Positions 37,273 to 45,571 of a stretch of DNA of 64,000 bases are shown piece by piece. The translations under genes and the position numbers were made by a program. The notes below the pieces were generated by a model. It did no database searches and was not told the DNA's origin. It saw only the letters and a program-made list of their open reading frames with translations. Each line of letters starts with the position of its first letter. Positions within the stretch are counted from its first letter, which is position 1. The stretch comes from Lachnospiraceae bacterium (GTDB lineage: Bacteria > Bacillota > Clostridia > Lachnospirales > Lachnospiraceae), in contig JAKVNF010000001.1 in assembly GCA_022483465.1 (NCBI GenBank), positions 992,001-1,056,000 of the forward strand, in the 5' to 3' direction.

Positions 37273-38049
37273 ATGATCGCCAATTACCACACCCATACCT
37301 ACCGCTGCCACCACGCCTACGGCACCGAGCGGGAATACATCGAGACCGCCATCGCCGGGGGGCTTCAAATCCTCGGCTTTTCCGACCACACGCCCCAGTT
37401 CTACCCCGAGGGCTTTGTCGACCGGGACAAGATGCTGCCCGAGGAGCTGCCGGAGTACTGTGACACGATTCTTTCTCTGAAAAATGAGTACGCCGCCGAC
37501 ATCGAGATCCACCTGGGACTGGAGGTGGAGTACTATCCCGCCTTCTGGGGCCGGCTCCTATCCTATGTCCAGGACTTTCCCATCGAGTATTTTCTCCTGG
37601 GGCAGCACCACCTGGGGAACGAGATCGATGACCTCAACTCCTTCACCCCCTGCCGCGACCCCAGGGGCCTTACCCGGTACGTGGACCAGTGCATCGAGGC
37701 GCTCTCCACCGGGGCCTTTACCTACGCGGCCCATCCGGATCTGTTCCATTTCATCGGGGATGACGCGTTCTACAAAAGGGAGATGCGCCGCCTCTGCGTC
37801 TTTGCGAAGGCGCATAACATTCCGCTGGAAATCAACTTCAACGGCCTTGCGGGCAACCGGAACTACCCGGACCCCAGGTTCTGGGAGATCGCAGGGGAGG
37901 TGGGAAACCAGGCGATCCTCGGCTGCGATGCCCACGTGAAGGAGATGGTCTTTCGGCCGGACCTCGAGGCGCGGGCACTGCAGCTCGCTAAGGCATCCCA
38001 CGTGGAGGTGCTCGAGACCGTGCCGCTCATTCGGCCAAAGAAACATTAA
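37273..38049 (+). CDS. PHP-domain histidinol-phosphatase family protein
   Basis: 258 residues. Metal-binding signatures are NYHTHTYRCHHA at the start, FSDHTP near residue 38, a central QHH, a THPD-like AAHPDL and GCDAHV near the end. These match the PHP-type histidinol phosphatase family, which removes phosphate in histidine synthesis. No other his gene is nearby, so it could act on another phosphoester. AAAGGAG lies five bases before the ATG. It is divergent from the split cyclase. Confidence 0.85.
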   Translation: MIANYHTHTYRCHHAYGTEREYIETAIAGGLQILGFSDHTPQFYPEGFVDRDKMLPEELPEYCDTILSLKNEYAADIEIHLGLEVEYYPAFWGRLLSYVQDFPIEYFLLGQHHLGNEIDDLNSFTPCRDPRGLTRYVDQCIEALSTGAFTYAAHPDLFHFIGDDAFYKREMRRLCVFAKAHNIPLEINFNGLAGNRNYPDPRFWEIAGEVGNQAILGCDAHVKEMVFRPDLEARALQLAKASHVEVLETVPLIRPKKH

Positions 38050-38096
38050 AGAAGAATTCCTGACTGTGCCCCAGCGCTGCCGTACAGGATGAAAAA

Positions 38097-38140
38097 CCGC
38101 CGTTTCGGATCCGCTTTTTGATCCGACGGCGGCTTGTTTT
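38097..38140 (+). terminator. intrinsic terminator after the PHP gene
   Basis: CCGCCGTTTCGGATC pairs with GATCCGACGGCGG and is followed by CTTGTTTT. Confidence 0.75.
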
Positions 38141-38235
38141 CCCCCGATATGTCCAATTTGCCATTTCGGTCCCTTGAAATATGACATTTTCTGCTGTAGG
38201 ATGCAGCTGGTTTCAGATGTTACGGAGGAAATTCG

Positions 38236-39066
38236 ATGATCGACAGCGCACAGACCGAGATGGCACAGGGCAAGGGCATTGCCATGGAACTGGTTTCCGG
38301 GGTCAATGACAACATGTCCCGCTCCCACTACCATGAGTACTTCGAGCTCTATTTTCTGGACTCCGGCAGCCGCCACCAACTGCTCAACGGCGCAGTGCTC
38401 GACAACATTCCCGGGGATGTCATGCTCTTTGCCCCGCTGGTCATGCACCACTCCTACAGCGACAAGGACGCCCCCTTCTCCCGGGTCGTCATCTACTTCA
38501 CCCCGGAGATGGTGCAGGATCCGAACCTCCTCGCCGCCGCCACAAACGGGAGCGGGCTGTACCGGCCCGATCCGCACCTTCTGCACTGGTTTCGGCGGAC
38601 CATCTTTGAGCTCCTCGAGGAAAATGACAACCGCACGGATGCCTACCACGACGCCTGCCTGGTGAGCCTTTTGAACCTGCTCCTGGTGCGGGTGCTTCGG
38701 CTCCACCAGGTGACCCCGCCGGTGCGCTCCAAAAACAGCATGCAGAACATCATCGCCTACATCCACGCCAACTACGCCTCGCCCCTCTCCCTTCCCGCCC
38801 TCGCCGAGCACTTCTACATCAGCGAGTACTACATGTGCCGGGAGTTTCGGAAGGTGACGGGCCAGACCATCGTCCAGTACATCCAGCGCACCCGCATCAT
38901 GAACGCCCAGCGCCTGTTCATGGAGACGGATCTCAACGTCACCCAGGTCTGTGAGCAGACCGGCTTTGCCAGTCTCACCCACTTCAACCGGATCTTCCAG
39001 CAGATCGCCGGTGAGACCCCCTCTGCGTACCGCAAGTGGGCGAGGGAACTGCACAGCAAGCACTGA
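38236..39066 (+). CDS. AraC-family transcriptional regulator
   Basis: 276 residues. An N-terminal cupin sensor (SHYHEYFELYFLDSG, then MLFAPLVMHHSY) is followed by two helix-turn-helix motifs at about 175-270 (LSLPALAEHFYISEYYMCRE and LNVTQVCEQTGFASLTHFNR). The class usually senses sugars. It faces the GH31/TRAP cluster convergently, sharing a terminator, so it is a good candidate for that cluster's regulator. ACGGAGG precedes the ATG. No binding site is defined here. Confidence 0.9.
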   Translation: MIDSAQTEMAQGKGIAMELVSGVNDNMSRSHYHEYFELYFLDSGSRHQLLNGAVLDNIPGDVMLFAPLVMHHSYSDKDAPFSRVVIYFTPEMVQDPNLLAAATNGSGLYRPDPHLLHWFRRTIFELLEENDNRTDAYHDACLVSLLNLLLVRVLRLHQVTPPVRSKNSMQNIIAYIHANYASPLSLPALAEHFYISEYYMCREFRKVTGQTIVQYIQRTRIMNAQRLFMETDLNVTQVCEQTGFASLTHFNRIFQQIAGETPSAYRKWARELHSKH

Positions 39067-39092
39067 GAATGAAACAGGAAACAGACGTAAGA

Positions 39093-39131
39093 AGAGCCGC
39101 AGACAGCTGCCAGCTGCCTGCGGCTCTTTGT
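39093..39131. terminator. bidirectional terminator between araC-like gene and GH31
   Basis: AGAGCCGCAG pairs with CTGCGGCTCT, with A and T runs on both outer sides. Confidence 0.75.
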
Positions 39132-39142
39132 CTGTGCGTTTG

Positions 39143-41659
39143 TTAGTCCTCGTGTTTGACCATGCCCACCAGATCGAACTTCTCGGTGGAGACCACCACC
39201 GTGAAGTTCCTTGCCTTCGGCTTTTGGAACTTGACCCAGACGGTCCGATCCGGCAGGTGGTAGAACCAGCCCTCCGAGGCTGCCTCGTAGTCATCCTGCA
39301 CCACAAAGCCCGGGATCTTTCTGCCGTCCAGGGTGCACCAGTAGGCGCCCTTCTCCTTGCTCACCACGCGAAGCTCCATGGTCTCCACGGTGTCCTCGTA
39401 GTCTCCCTCCCGGGCAAACGAGATGGCCTTCTGCTCTCCGCCATGCACCGTGATCGTGGTCTTTGCGTACACGCCGTCCTCGTACTGCATCGTGTGGCCG
39501 TCGTCGTCATAAAAGACAAACGAGCCCTCGGCGCCGCCAAGAAGCAGGTCCAGATGCCGCAGGGTATCCCGCATGATTCTGCGGATGTCCCGCGAGGTGG
39601 TCACGATTCCGGAATCCCGAAGGAACATCGGAATGCTCCCCCGGTCAACCGGGATCTGGATCAGCGAGCCGCCGGGATACCTGCGCAGGTGATCCGACAG
39701 GTCGTACCAGTCGGCGCCCTCCGGAAGGTAGACCTCCCGGGTTGTGGCGCCCTCCTCCACCACGCAGGCGACAAGAAGCGCCGGCCCGAACATGAACTCC
39801 ATGTGGCGGTCCCGGTAGAGCTTCCGATCCTGCGGGAACTCATAGAACAGCGGCCGCATGGCGGGGGCACCGTCGGTGCTCGCCTCATACATCAGGGAGT
39901 AGAGGTAAGGGAGCAGGCGGTAGCGCAGATGGAATGCCTCCCGGATGTAGGGGAGATCCTCCTCGTACATCCAGGGCTGGGTGACGGTGTTGTCGGTGTT
40001 GGCGGAGTTGATGACAAACCGCGGCTGGAAGACCGCCGTCTGGATCCAGCGAAGCAGCATCTCCTGGGTCGGTGCGGGCCCAGTGAAGCCGCCGATGTCG
40101 CAGCCCATGTTCGCGCAGCCGGAGAGTCCCATGCCCAGGATCGTGTCGATGTTGAACTTAACCGTGCGCCAGTCGGTGAGGTTGTCCCCGCCCCAGACCT
40201 GCGCATAGCGCTGGATGCCGGCAAAACCGGCCCGGTTGATCACATAGGGCCGCTCTCCCTTCCACTTCTCGAGAAGGGCCTTCCTGCCGAGCCAGGCCAT
40301 CATGTTGCTGTGGATGATCTTGAGCTCTGCCATCGTGCCGCCTGCGCCCTCAAAGTCGCAGCGGGCAGCCCGGTCCTCCACGCCGTCCATCTCGCAGTTG
40401 TCATTCCAGACCGTCTTCTCGCCCATGTCCAGGATCGTCTTCTCCAGGAGCTCCTTCCAGGCCTCCCGCCCGGCCTTCCCGGTGAAGTCGATGAAGCGGC
40501 CCTCGCCGCCCCACCACCTGCCGTAGTAGTCGCCGTTTCCGTCGGGATTCTGGATGAACGCGTGGCGCTTCTCATAGAAGTCCGCATAGGGGTGATTCTT
40601 TAAAACGCCGGGCTTTAGGTTGCAGATGACGTTGATGCCCCTGGACTCCATCTTCGCAAAGAACGCCCTGGGATCCGGGAAGCGCCGGTGGTTCCAGTTG
40701 AAGGTGTAGCGCAGGTTGTCCTCCTCCCCGGAGGAGTAGCCGGAGGCCAGCCAGAAGTTGTCGATGGGCAGGTCCTCCTTCTCATACTTGTCGATGACCC
40801 GGTAGATCTCCTGGTCGCAGTCCTTGTCCAGCTCCGTGTAGTACATCGTGGAGGCGCAGTACCCCAGGGACTGCTTGGTGGGCAGGCAGGTCCGGCCGGT
40901 CAGCCAGGTGTAGTGCTCCACCACATCCCGGATGGTCTTTCCGGTCATCAGGAACAGGTCGATGTCGCCCCCGTCCGCCTGGTAGTAGCAGTACCGATCC
41001 CAGTAGCCGCTGATCTCCTGTCCCATGTCAAAGACACAGTCATAGGAGTTGTTGTAGAAAAGGCCCACCGGGCGCAGGCTGTCCTCCCGGATCCGGATGT
41101 AGAAGGGGATGTGCTTGTACATGGGATCCCCGAACTCCGGGTCGTGACCGATGGCATCCTTGGGGGACATCCGAAGGCGCCGCCCCTTCTTGTCCAGGTA
41201 ACCGGTCTTTTCCCCAAAGCCGTAGAAGTGGTCCAGCTCCCGGTCCATCTTCGAGTAATGGGAGATGCGGCCCAGCTGATCCTTCTCAAAGGCCCGCTCC
41301 CGCAGGTCCTCGTAGAGGAGGTCGCCAGTCTTGGCATCGTACAGCACAAAGGAGAGCGGGTTCTTTCGCATCTCGAGGCGCAGGGCCCCGGTGTCAAAGG
41401 CCAGCCGGTTTCCCGTATCCTCACAGGGCACGTCCAGGGCCTGAATGCGCTTTCGCTCTCCCGCAAACAGGGGATCCAGCCGGTCTTCCCAGGCCGTAGT
41501 CACCAGGGCATAGGATGCCTCCGGAAAGGATCTGGAGAAGGAGACCCGGATCCGGATGATCTCCTTCTGTAAAAAGGCAAGTTCCAGATCCGCCGTGTCG
41601 GCATGGATCCGATAGCCGTTTTCGGTCTTCTCGATTCCCGCAAACTGTTTCACCAACAT
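39143..41659 (-). CDS. GH31 alpha-glycosidase, first of two
   Basis: 838 residues, no signal peptide. N-terminal beta-sandwich, then the TIM barrel. The nucleophile is the Asp of VWNDNCEMDG (near 419) and the acid/base is the Asp of WGGDNLTDW (near 491). SGCANMGCDIGGFTGPAP and C-terminal beta domains follow. GH31 enzymes hydrolyse alpha-glucosides or alpha-xylosides; specificity cannot be read safely. The ATG at 41659 follows AGGAGG at ten bases. It lies 84 bp after dctM, with a possible terminator between. It is paralogous to the gene at 45572. Confidence 0.9.
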   Translation of the reverse strand: MLVKQFAGIEKTENGYRIHADTADLELAFLQKEIIRIRVSFSRSFPEASYALVTTAWEDRLDPLFAGERKRIQALDVPCEDTGNRLAFDTGALRLEMRKNPLSFVLYDAKTGDLLYEDLRERAFEKDQLGRISHYSKMDRELDHFYGFGEKTGYLDKKGRRLRMSPKDAIGHDPEFGDPMYKHIPFYIRIREDSLRPVGLFYNNSYDCVFDMGQEISGYWDRYCYYQADGGDIDLFLMTGKTIRDVVEHYTWLTGRTCLPTKQSLGYCASTMYYTELDKDCDQEIYRVIDKYEKEDLPIDNFWLASGYSSGEEDNLRYTFNWNHRRFPDPRAFFAKMESRGINVICNLKPGVLKNHPYADFYEKRHAFIQNPDGNGDYYGRWWGGEGRFIDFTGKAGREAWKELLEKTILDMGEKTVWNDNCEMDGVEDRAARCDFEGAGGTMAELKIIHSNMMAWLGRKALLEKWKGERPYVINRAGFAGIQRYAQVWGGDNLTDWRTVKFNIDTILGMGLSGCANMGCDIGGFTGPAPTQEMLLRWIQTAVFQPRFVINSANTDNTVTQPWMYEEDLPYIREAFHLRYRLLPYLYSLMYEASTDGAPAMRPLFYEFPQDRKLYRDRHMEFMFGPALLVACVVEEGATTREVYLPEGADWYDLSDHLRRYPGGSLIQIPVDRGSIPMFLRDSGIVTTSRDIRRIMRDTLRHLDLLLGGAEGSFVFYDDDGHTMQYEDGVYAKTTITVHGGEQKAISFAREGDYEDTVETMELRVVSKEKGAYWCTLDGRKIPGFVVQDDYEAASEGWFYHLPDRTVWVKFQKPKARNFTVVVSTEKFDLVGMVKHED

Positions 41660-41696
41660 AACTCTTTGTCCTCCTGTCACAAACCTGCTGCCTATG

Positions 41697-41735
41697 AAAA
41701 ACCCCGGAACGGACCTGGGAAAGGCCGCCCCGGGG
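41697..41735 (-). terminator. possible terminator or attenuator between dctM and GH31
   Basis: Read leftward, CCCCGG pairs with CCGGGG and is followed by T5. It could limit read-through from the TRAP genes into the GH31 gene. Confidence 0.5.
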
Positions 41736-41743
41736 CAGAATGA

Positions 41744-43057
41744 TTACCACCAGAAATGATCCACCAGTCCGAGCAGATACGGGATGATCAGCGGAATCGC
41801 GGGGATGAAGGTCACCGCGAAGAGGGCGACCACCATCGCGATGAAGAGCTTCACGATGTAGGGTGTCACACCCTCGATCTTCGTGTGTGCCACGCCGCAG
41901 CCCACGAACAGGCAGGAGCCGACGGGCGGCGTCACGGAGCCGATGCCCAGGTTCATGATCAGCATCAGGCCGAAGTGGACCGGATCCATGCCCACCGACT
42001 GGGCGATGGGAAGGAAAATCGGTGTGAAGATCAGGACGGCCGGTGTCAGATCCAGGAACATGCCCATGACCAGAAGGAACACGTTCATGATGAGCAGGAT
42101 CACGTACCGGTTGCTGGAGATGCTCATCAGGGCGCTGGAGATGGCTCCGGGAATGCCGGTGAAGGACATCACGTAGGACATGATGGTGGAGGCGGAGATC
42201 AGGAACAGGATCGTCGCGGAGCTCGTCATCGTGTCGGCCAGCATCTCATAGTAGTCGCGGATGGTGATCTCATGATAGCAGATCGCCAGGACAGTGCAGT
42301 AGAGGATGCAGACAACGCCTGCCTCGGTTGCGGTGAACCAGCCTGCCAGGATGCCGACCATGACGATGATGACGGCGAGCAGGGAGGGAATCGAATCCGC
42401 CAGCACCTTGATGGCGGGGTCCTTCTCCTCGATCTTCGAGGCCGTGTAGCCCTTCTTCTTTGCCATGATCACCGTCACGATCAGGACCGAGAGGCCCAGC
42501 AGGATGCCGGTGAAGTAGCCGCCCATGAACAGCGCGGCAACGGAGACACCGCCTGCGGTGATGGAGTACAGGATGAGGGGGCCTGACGGCGGAATCAGAA
42601 TGCCGGTCGGCGCGGAGCAGATGTTGACGGCTGCGGAGTAGTTGGGATCATAGCCCTCTTCCTCCTCCAGCGGGCTCATGATGGAGCCCATGGCGGACGT
42701 CGCTGCCACGGAGGATCCGGAAATCGCACCGAAGAACATGTTCGCGAGCACGTTGGTGGCTGCCAGGTACCCGGGGACCTTGCCCACCACCAGTCTTGCC
42801 AGGCGCACCAGGCGCTTTGCGATGCCGCCCTTGTTCATGATGTTGCCGCCCATCATGAAATAGGGAAGGGCGAGCAGGGAGAACGAATCAATGCCGGAGA
42901 AGCAGCGCTGGGCGGCAATGATGGAAAAGATGTCCGCGGGGATGTAGAAGCACCCGGTGATGATAGAGGCAATGCCGATGCCCACGGAGATCGGAACGCC
43001 TGCAAAGAGCAGGAAGAAAAAGGATCCAAACAGAATAGCTATAGACTGACCGATCAT
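41744..43057 (-). CDS. dctM: TRAP transporter large permease DctM
   Basis: 437 residues with about twelve membrane helices. Typical segments are GVPISVGIGIAS, MNKGGIAKRLVRLARLVVG, GFFTATEAG-like GWFTATEAGVV and NLGIGSVTPPVG. It moves a small organic acid or acid sugar with sodium together with DctQ and DctP. Its start overlaps the dctQ stop by 4 bp (ATGA), so translation is coupled. Confidence 0.93.
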   Translation of the reverse strand: MIGQSIAILFGSFFFLLFAGVPISVGIGIASIITGCFYIPADIFSIIAAQRCFSGIDSFSLLALPYFMMGGNIMNKGGIAKRLVRLARLVVGKVPGYLAATNVLANMFFGAISGSSVAATSAMGSIMSPLEEEEGYDPNYSAAVNICSAPTGILIPPSGPLILYSITAGGVSVAALFMGGYFTGILLGLSVLIVTVIMAKKKGYTASKIEEKDPAIKVLADSIPSLLAVIIVMVGILAGWFTATEAGVVCILYCTVLAICYHEITIRDYYEMLADTMTSSATILFLISASTIMSYVMSFTGIPGAISSALMSISSNRYVILLIMNVFLLVMGMFLDLTPAVLIFTPIFLPIAQSVGMDPVHFGLMLIMNLGIGSVTPPVGSCLFVGCGVAHTKIEGVTPYIVKLFIAMVVALFAVTFIPAIPLIIPYLLGLVDHFWW

Positions 43058-43545
43058 CTCTTCTCTCCCTTCTTTGCCTTGCAGTAGTCCAGAAGGTACT
43101 CAAGGTACTTCAGGACCCGGGCGATCACGATCATGTATCCCGAGATCGGAAGGATCGCATAGAGGATCTTGAACGGGATGTGCATAACCGAGGAGGCGTT
43201 GGTGCTGTAGCGCGAGAGCATCATGCCGCCGTGGACGAATACGTAGATCACAAAGAACAGGACGCAGCCCTCAATGAAGATGTTCAGCAGGATTCTGCCG
43301 ATGCCCTTGGTTCTGTCCTTGATCAGATCCAGAGCCAGGTGCTGATCCTTGTAAAAGCAGTAGGCAGAGCCGATCATGGAAGCCCAGATCAGCACGTAGC
43401 GCAGGAACTCATCCGTGAAGGTGGAGGGATTTCTCAGCACCCACCGGGAGAAGATCTGCCAGAAGCCGCCCGCGATCAGGGCGAACATGGAGACCGCCAT
43501 CAGAAAGCGCATCACTGCGTCGATGATTTTATTGACCTTTTTCAT
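43054..43545 (-). CDS. dctQ: TRAP transporter small permease DctQ
   Basis: 163 residues, four membrane helices, with FSRWVLRNPSTFTDEFLRYV, the usual DctQ signature. It bridges DctM to the binding protein. It lies 13 bp after dctP. Confidence 0.92.
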   Translation of the reverse strand: MKKVNKIIDAVMRFLMAVSMFALIAGGFWQIFSRWVLRNPSTFTDEFLRYVLIWASMIGSAYCFYKDQHLALDLIKDRTKGIGRILLNIFIEGCVLFFVIYVFVHGGMMLSRYSTNASSVMHIPFKILYAILPISGYMIVIARVLKYLEYLLDYCKAKKGEKR

Positions 43546-43558
43546 GACACTCCCCTCC

Positions 43559-44596
43559 TTATGACGAGCTCGACGAGCTGTCCGCCATGCTCCGGATGGC
43601 CTCTACCACCTTGTAGCAGTCGGGATCCGAGGTCTTGAGCTCATCGTAGATCGGCTGGCAGGCCTCCTGGAAGGCTGCCTTGTCCACATCGTCCACAAAC
43701 TCGACGTCGTACTTGGTCTTGGCCTCCTCCTCGACCTGCTCCTCGAAGTCAGCCCAGGACTGCTTGTACTTCTCGGTCATGTTGTCGGCCGCCGTCTGCA
43801 GGGCATCCTGCTGATCCGGTGTCAGGCTGTCCCAGACCTTCGTGGAGATGATGACGATATCCGGAATTCTCGTGTGCTCATCGAAGCAGTAGTACTTGGT
43901 CACCTCGCCGTGGTCACGAAGGGCGGTGATGTTGTTCTCTGCCCCGTCGATGACGCCCTGCTGCATGCCGGTGTAGATGTCGGAGTAGCCCAGGACCGTC
44001 GCCGAGCCGCCCAGGTATTTCATCATCTCAATGGCCATCTGGGAATCCATCGTGCGGATCTTCAATCCCTTCAGGTCAGAGGGCTCCCGGATCGCGCGGT
44101 CCGCGGTGTAAAAGGAGCGGGCGCCGGAGTCGAGCCAGGTCAGTGCGATAAAGCCCTGATCCCGGGTGGACTGGAAGACCTCCTTGGCGGCATCCGAGTC
44201 CATGAACTCATAGAAGTGGTCCCGGTCGTCGAAGACGTAGGGGACGGAAAAGGCATTGAATTCACTGCTGAAGTTGCCCAGTGTGGAAGCCGATACCTTG
44301 GCCATGTCCAGGGCTCCGGCCTGGATCTGCAGGATCATGTCGGTCTCGGATCCCAGGATGCCGTTCGGATAGATCGACATCTCCACCGTGTCGGCGGTGG
44401 TCTCTTTGACCTCATCCGCCATGCCCTGGATCGCGATGTTGACCGCGTGGTCCTCCGCCATGTTGTGGCCGATCTTGAGCTGGGTGATCTTCTCTCCGGA
44501 AGCGTTCACGGACGGCGCCGCATTGGCGCAGCCTGAGACGCCGACCACCGCAGCACCAAGAAGTGCCAGGAGTGTCAGTTGGAATGTTCTCATCAT
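43559..44596 (-). CDS. dctP: TRAP transporter solute-binding lipoprotein DctP
   Basis: 345 residues. The lipobox VSGC gives a lipid-anchored protein. Domain landmarks are IYPNGILGSETDMILQIQAG, RDQGFIALTWLDSGARSFYT and the conserved Arg-containing KGLKIRTMDSQ, where Arg normally grips a carboxylate. It ends with a short Ser run. AGAGGAGGAAG precedes two adjacent ATGs (44596, 44593). The ligand is probably an acidic sugar or organic acid, since TRAP ligands carry a carboxylate or sulfonate, which is notable beside alpha-glucosidases. Confidence 0.92.
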   Translation of the reverse strand: MMRTFQLTLLALLGAAVVGVSGCANAAPSVNASGEKITQLKIGHNMAEDHAVNIAIQGMADEVKETTADTVEMSIYPNGILGSETDMILQIQAGALDMAKVSASTLGNFSSEFNAFSVPYVFDDRDHFYEFMDSDAAKEVFQSTRDQGFIALTWLDSGARSFYTADRAIREPSDLKGLKIRTMDSQMAIEMMKYLGGSATVLGYSDIYTGMQQGVIDGAENNITALRDHGEVTKYYCFDEHTRIPDIVIISTKVWDSLTPDQQDALQTAADNMTEKYKQSWADFEEQVEEEAKTKYDVEFVDDVDKAAFQEACQPIYDELKTSDPDCYKVVEAIRSMADSSSSSS

Positions 44597-44629
44597 CTTC
44601 CTCCTCTTTGCAGTTGCTCTATACATCAG

Positions 44630-44652
44630 GCGGCATCCATATCGGATGCCGC
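44630..44652. promoter_or_regulatory. stem-loop between the YcxB-like gene and dctP
   Basis: GCGGCATCC pairs with GGATGCCGC across five bases, without a T run. It could protect the dctP transcript or be an operator. Confidence 0.4.
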
Positions 44653-44707
44653 ATCTGTATCTTATGGCAGGCAGCTTATCACGGGCGCCCATGGCCCGCG
44701 CCGCAGC

Positions 44708-45250
44708 TCACCCCTTGTGCAGCAGATCCTGGAGCGTCAGCATCAGGATGCTGCGGGCCCTCCGGAACTTCTCCCCGGTCTTGTTCTGGACGAACTCCCG
44801 GAAGGACGCGTCGTCTTTTCCGAGTTCCTTGCGATCCAGCATCATGACGGTGGCGGGACCGGTGAACAGGTAGTAGTAGCGCTTCTCCTCGACCAGGCGG
44901 ATGATGTCCTGATAGGAGAGATTTTTACTCCCCTCTCCCGACATCCTCAGGTGATCGTCGTAGAACTCATACCGGTAAACCGGAAGGGACTTTCTCGCCT
45001 GCACCACATCCTGGGCGCGGAGTCTGGCCGGGAGATTCCGGCTCACCATGACCCAGCCGCCCAACGCCAAAAGCAGGATCCGCACCGGGCGGGAGACGGG
45101 CAGCAGCACCGAGAGGGCAACCAGCAGGATGCCCACCGCCAGAATGGCAAACTCCTGCTTTCTCCGGAACTGGTCATACTGGGTGCAGTAGAGCTGCTCG
45201 ATCGTGTGCTCCGTGTGGGTGATGCCGCAGGTATACAGGCTCTTCGCCAT
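44708..45250 (-). CDS. YcxB-like membrane protein
   Basis: 180 residues. Two adjacent membrane helices near 35-70 (FAILAVGILLVALSVLLPVS) are followed by a C-terminal YcxB-like domain (YRYEFYDDHLRMSGEGSKNL, YQDIIRLVEEKRYYYLF). Function of this family is unknown. It precedes dctP on the same strand, 111 bp apart, so it may share the TRAP promoter. Confidence 0.75.
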   Translation of the reverse strand: MAKSLYTCGITHTEHTIEQLYCTQYDQFRRKQEFAILAVGILLVALSVLLPVSRPVRILLLALGGWVMVSRNLPARLRAQDVVQARKSLPVYRYEFYDDHLRMSGEGSKNLSYQDIIRLVEEKRYYYLFTGPATVMMLDRKELGKDDASFREFVQNKTGEKFRRARSILMLTLQDLLHKG

Positions 45251-45338
45251 TTCGTCTCCTTTCCCTCATTTCTCTTGTGCACTCTGCCTGTACAGTTTCC
45301 GATATTTCTGTCGCTCTGTAGGGGTCTGTGTGAATGAT

Positions 45339-45354
45339 GCACATAAATATGTGC
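45339..45354. promoter_or_regulatory. candidate operator upstream of the YcxB/TRAP transcript
   Basis: GCACAT-AAAT-ATGTGC is an inverted repeat in an AT-rich upstream region, about 90 bases before the YcxB-like start. A related half site (GCACAT) recurs near 45374. The remainder of 45251-45571 holds no gene. Confidence 0.4.
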
Positions 45355-45526
45355 TAATCACCCAATTTTTTATGCACATGGTACAGGTTCGTGAGGAACT
45401 CATCTCACAATCGGGATTATACCGGACATAGCAGGGCAAAGTTTTACATTTTTAGCTGTCAAAGCGGGATTTTTGTACATTTTCTGCCCTGGCCACGGCA
45501 GCCCGGAAGGGAATCAGGAGAGAAAA

Positions 45527-45552
45527 GGAGGGCTGCCGTCTGGCAGCCCTCC
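45527..45552. terminator. terminator after the second GH31 gene
   Basis: GGAGGGCTGCC pairs with GGCAGCCCTCC; read leftward it is followed by a TTTTCTCTCC tail. Confidence 0.75.
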
Positions 45553-45571
45553 TTCCGGGATTCCTTCTCTC

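Noticed and set aside
39129-40603. Long plus-strand frames opposite the GH31 genes and the EAL gene
   Set aside because: Shadows in GC-rich DNA, without ribosome sites or recognisable domains.
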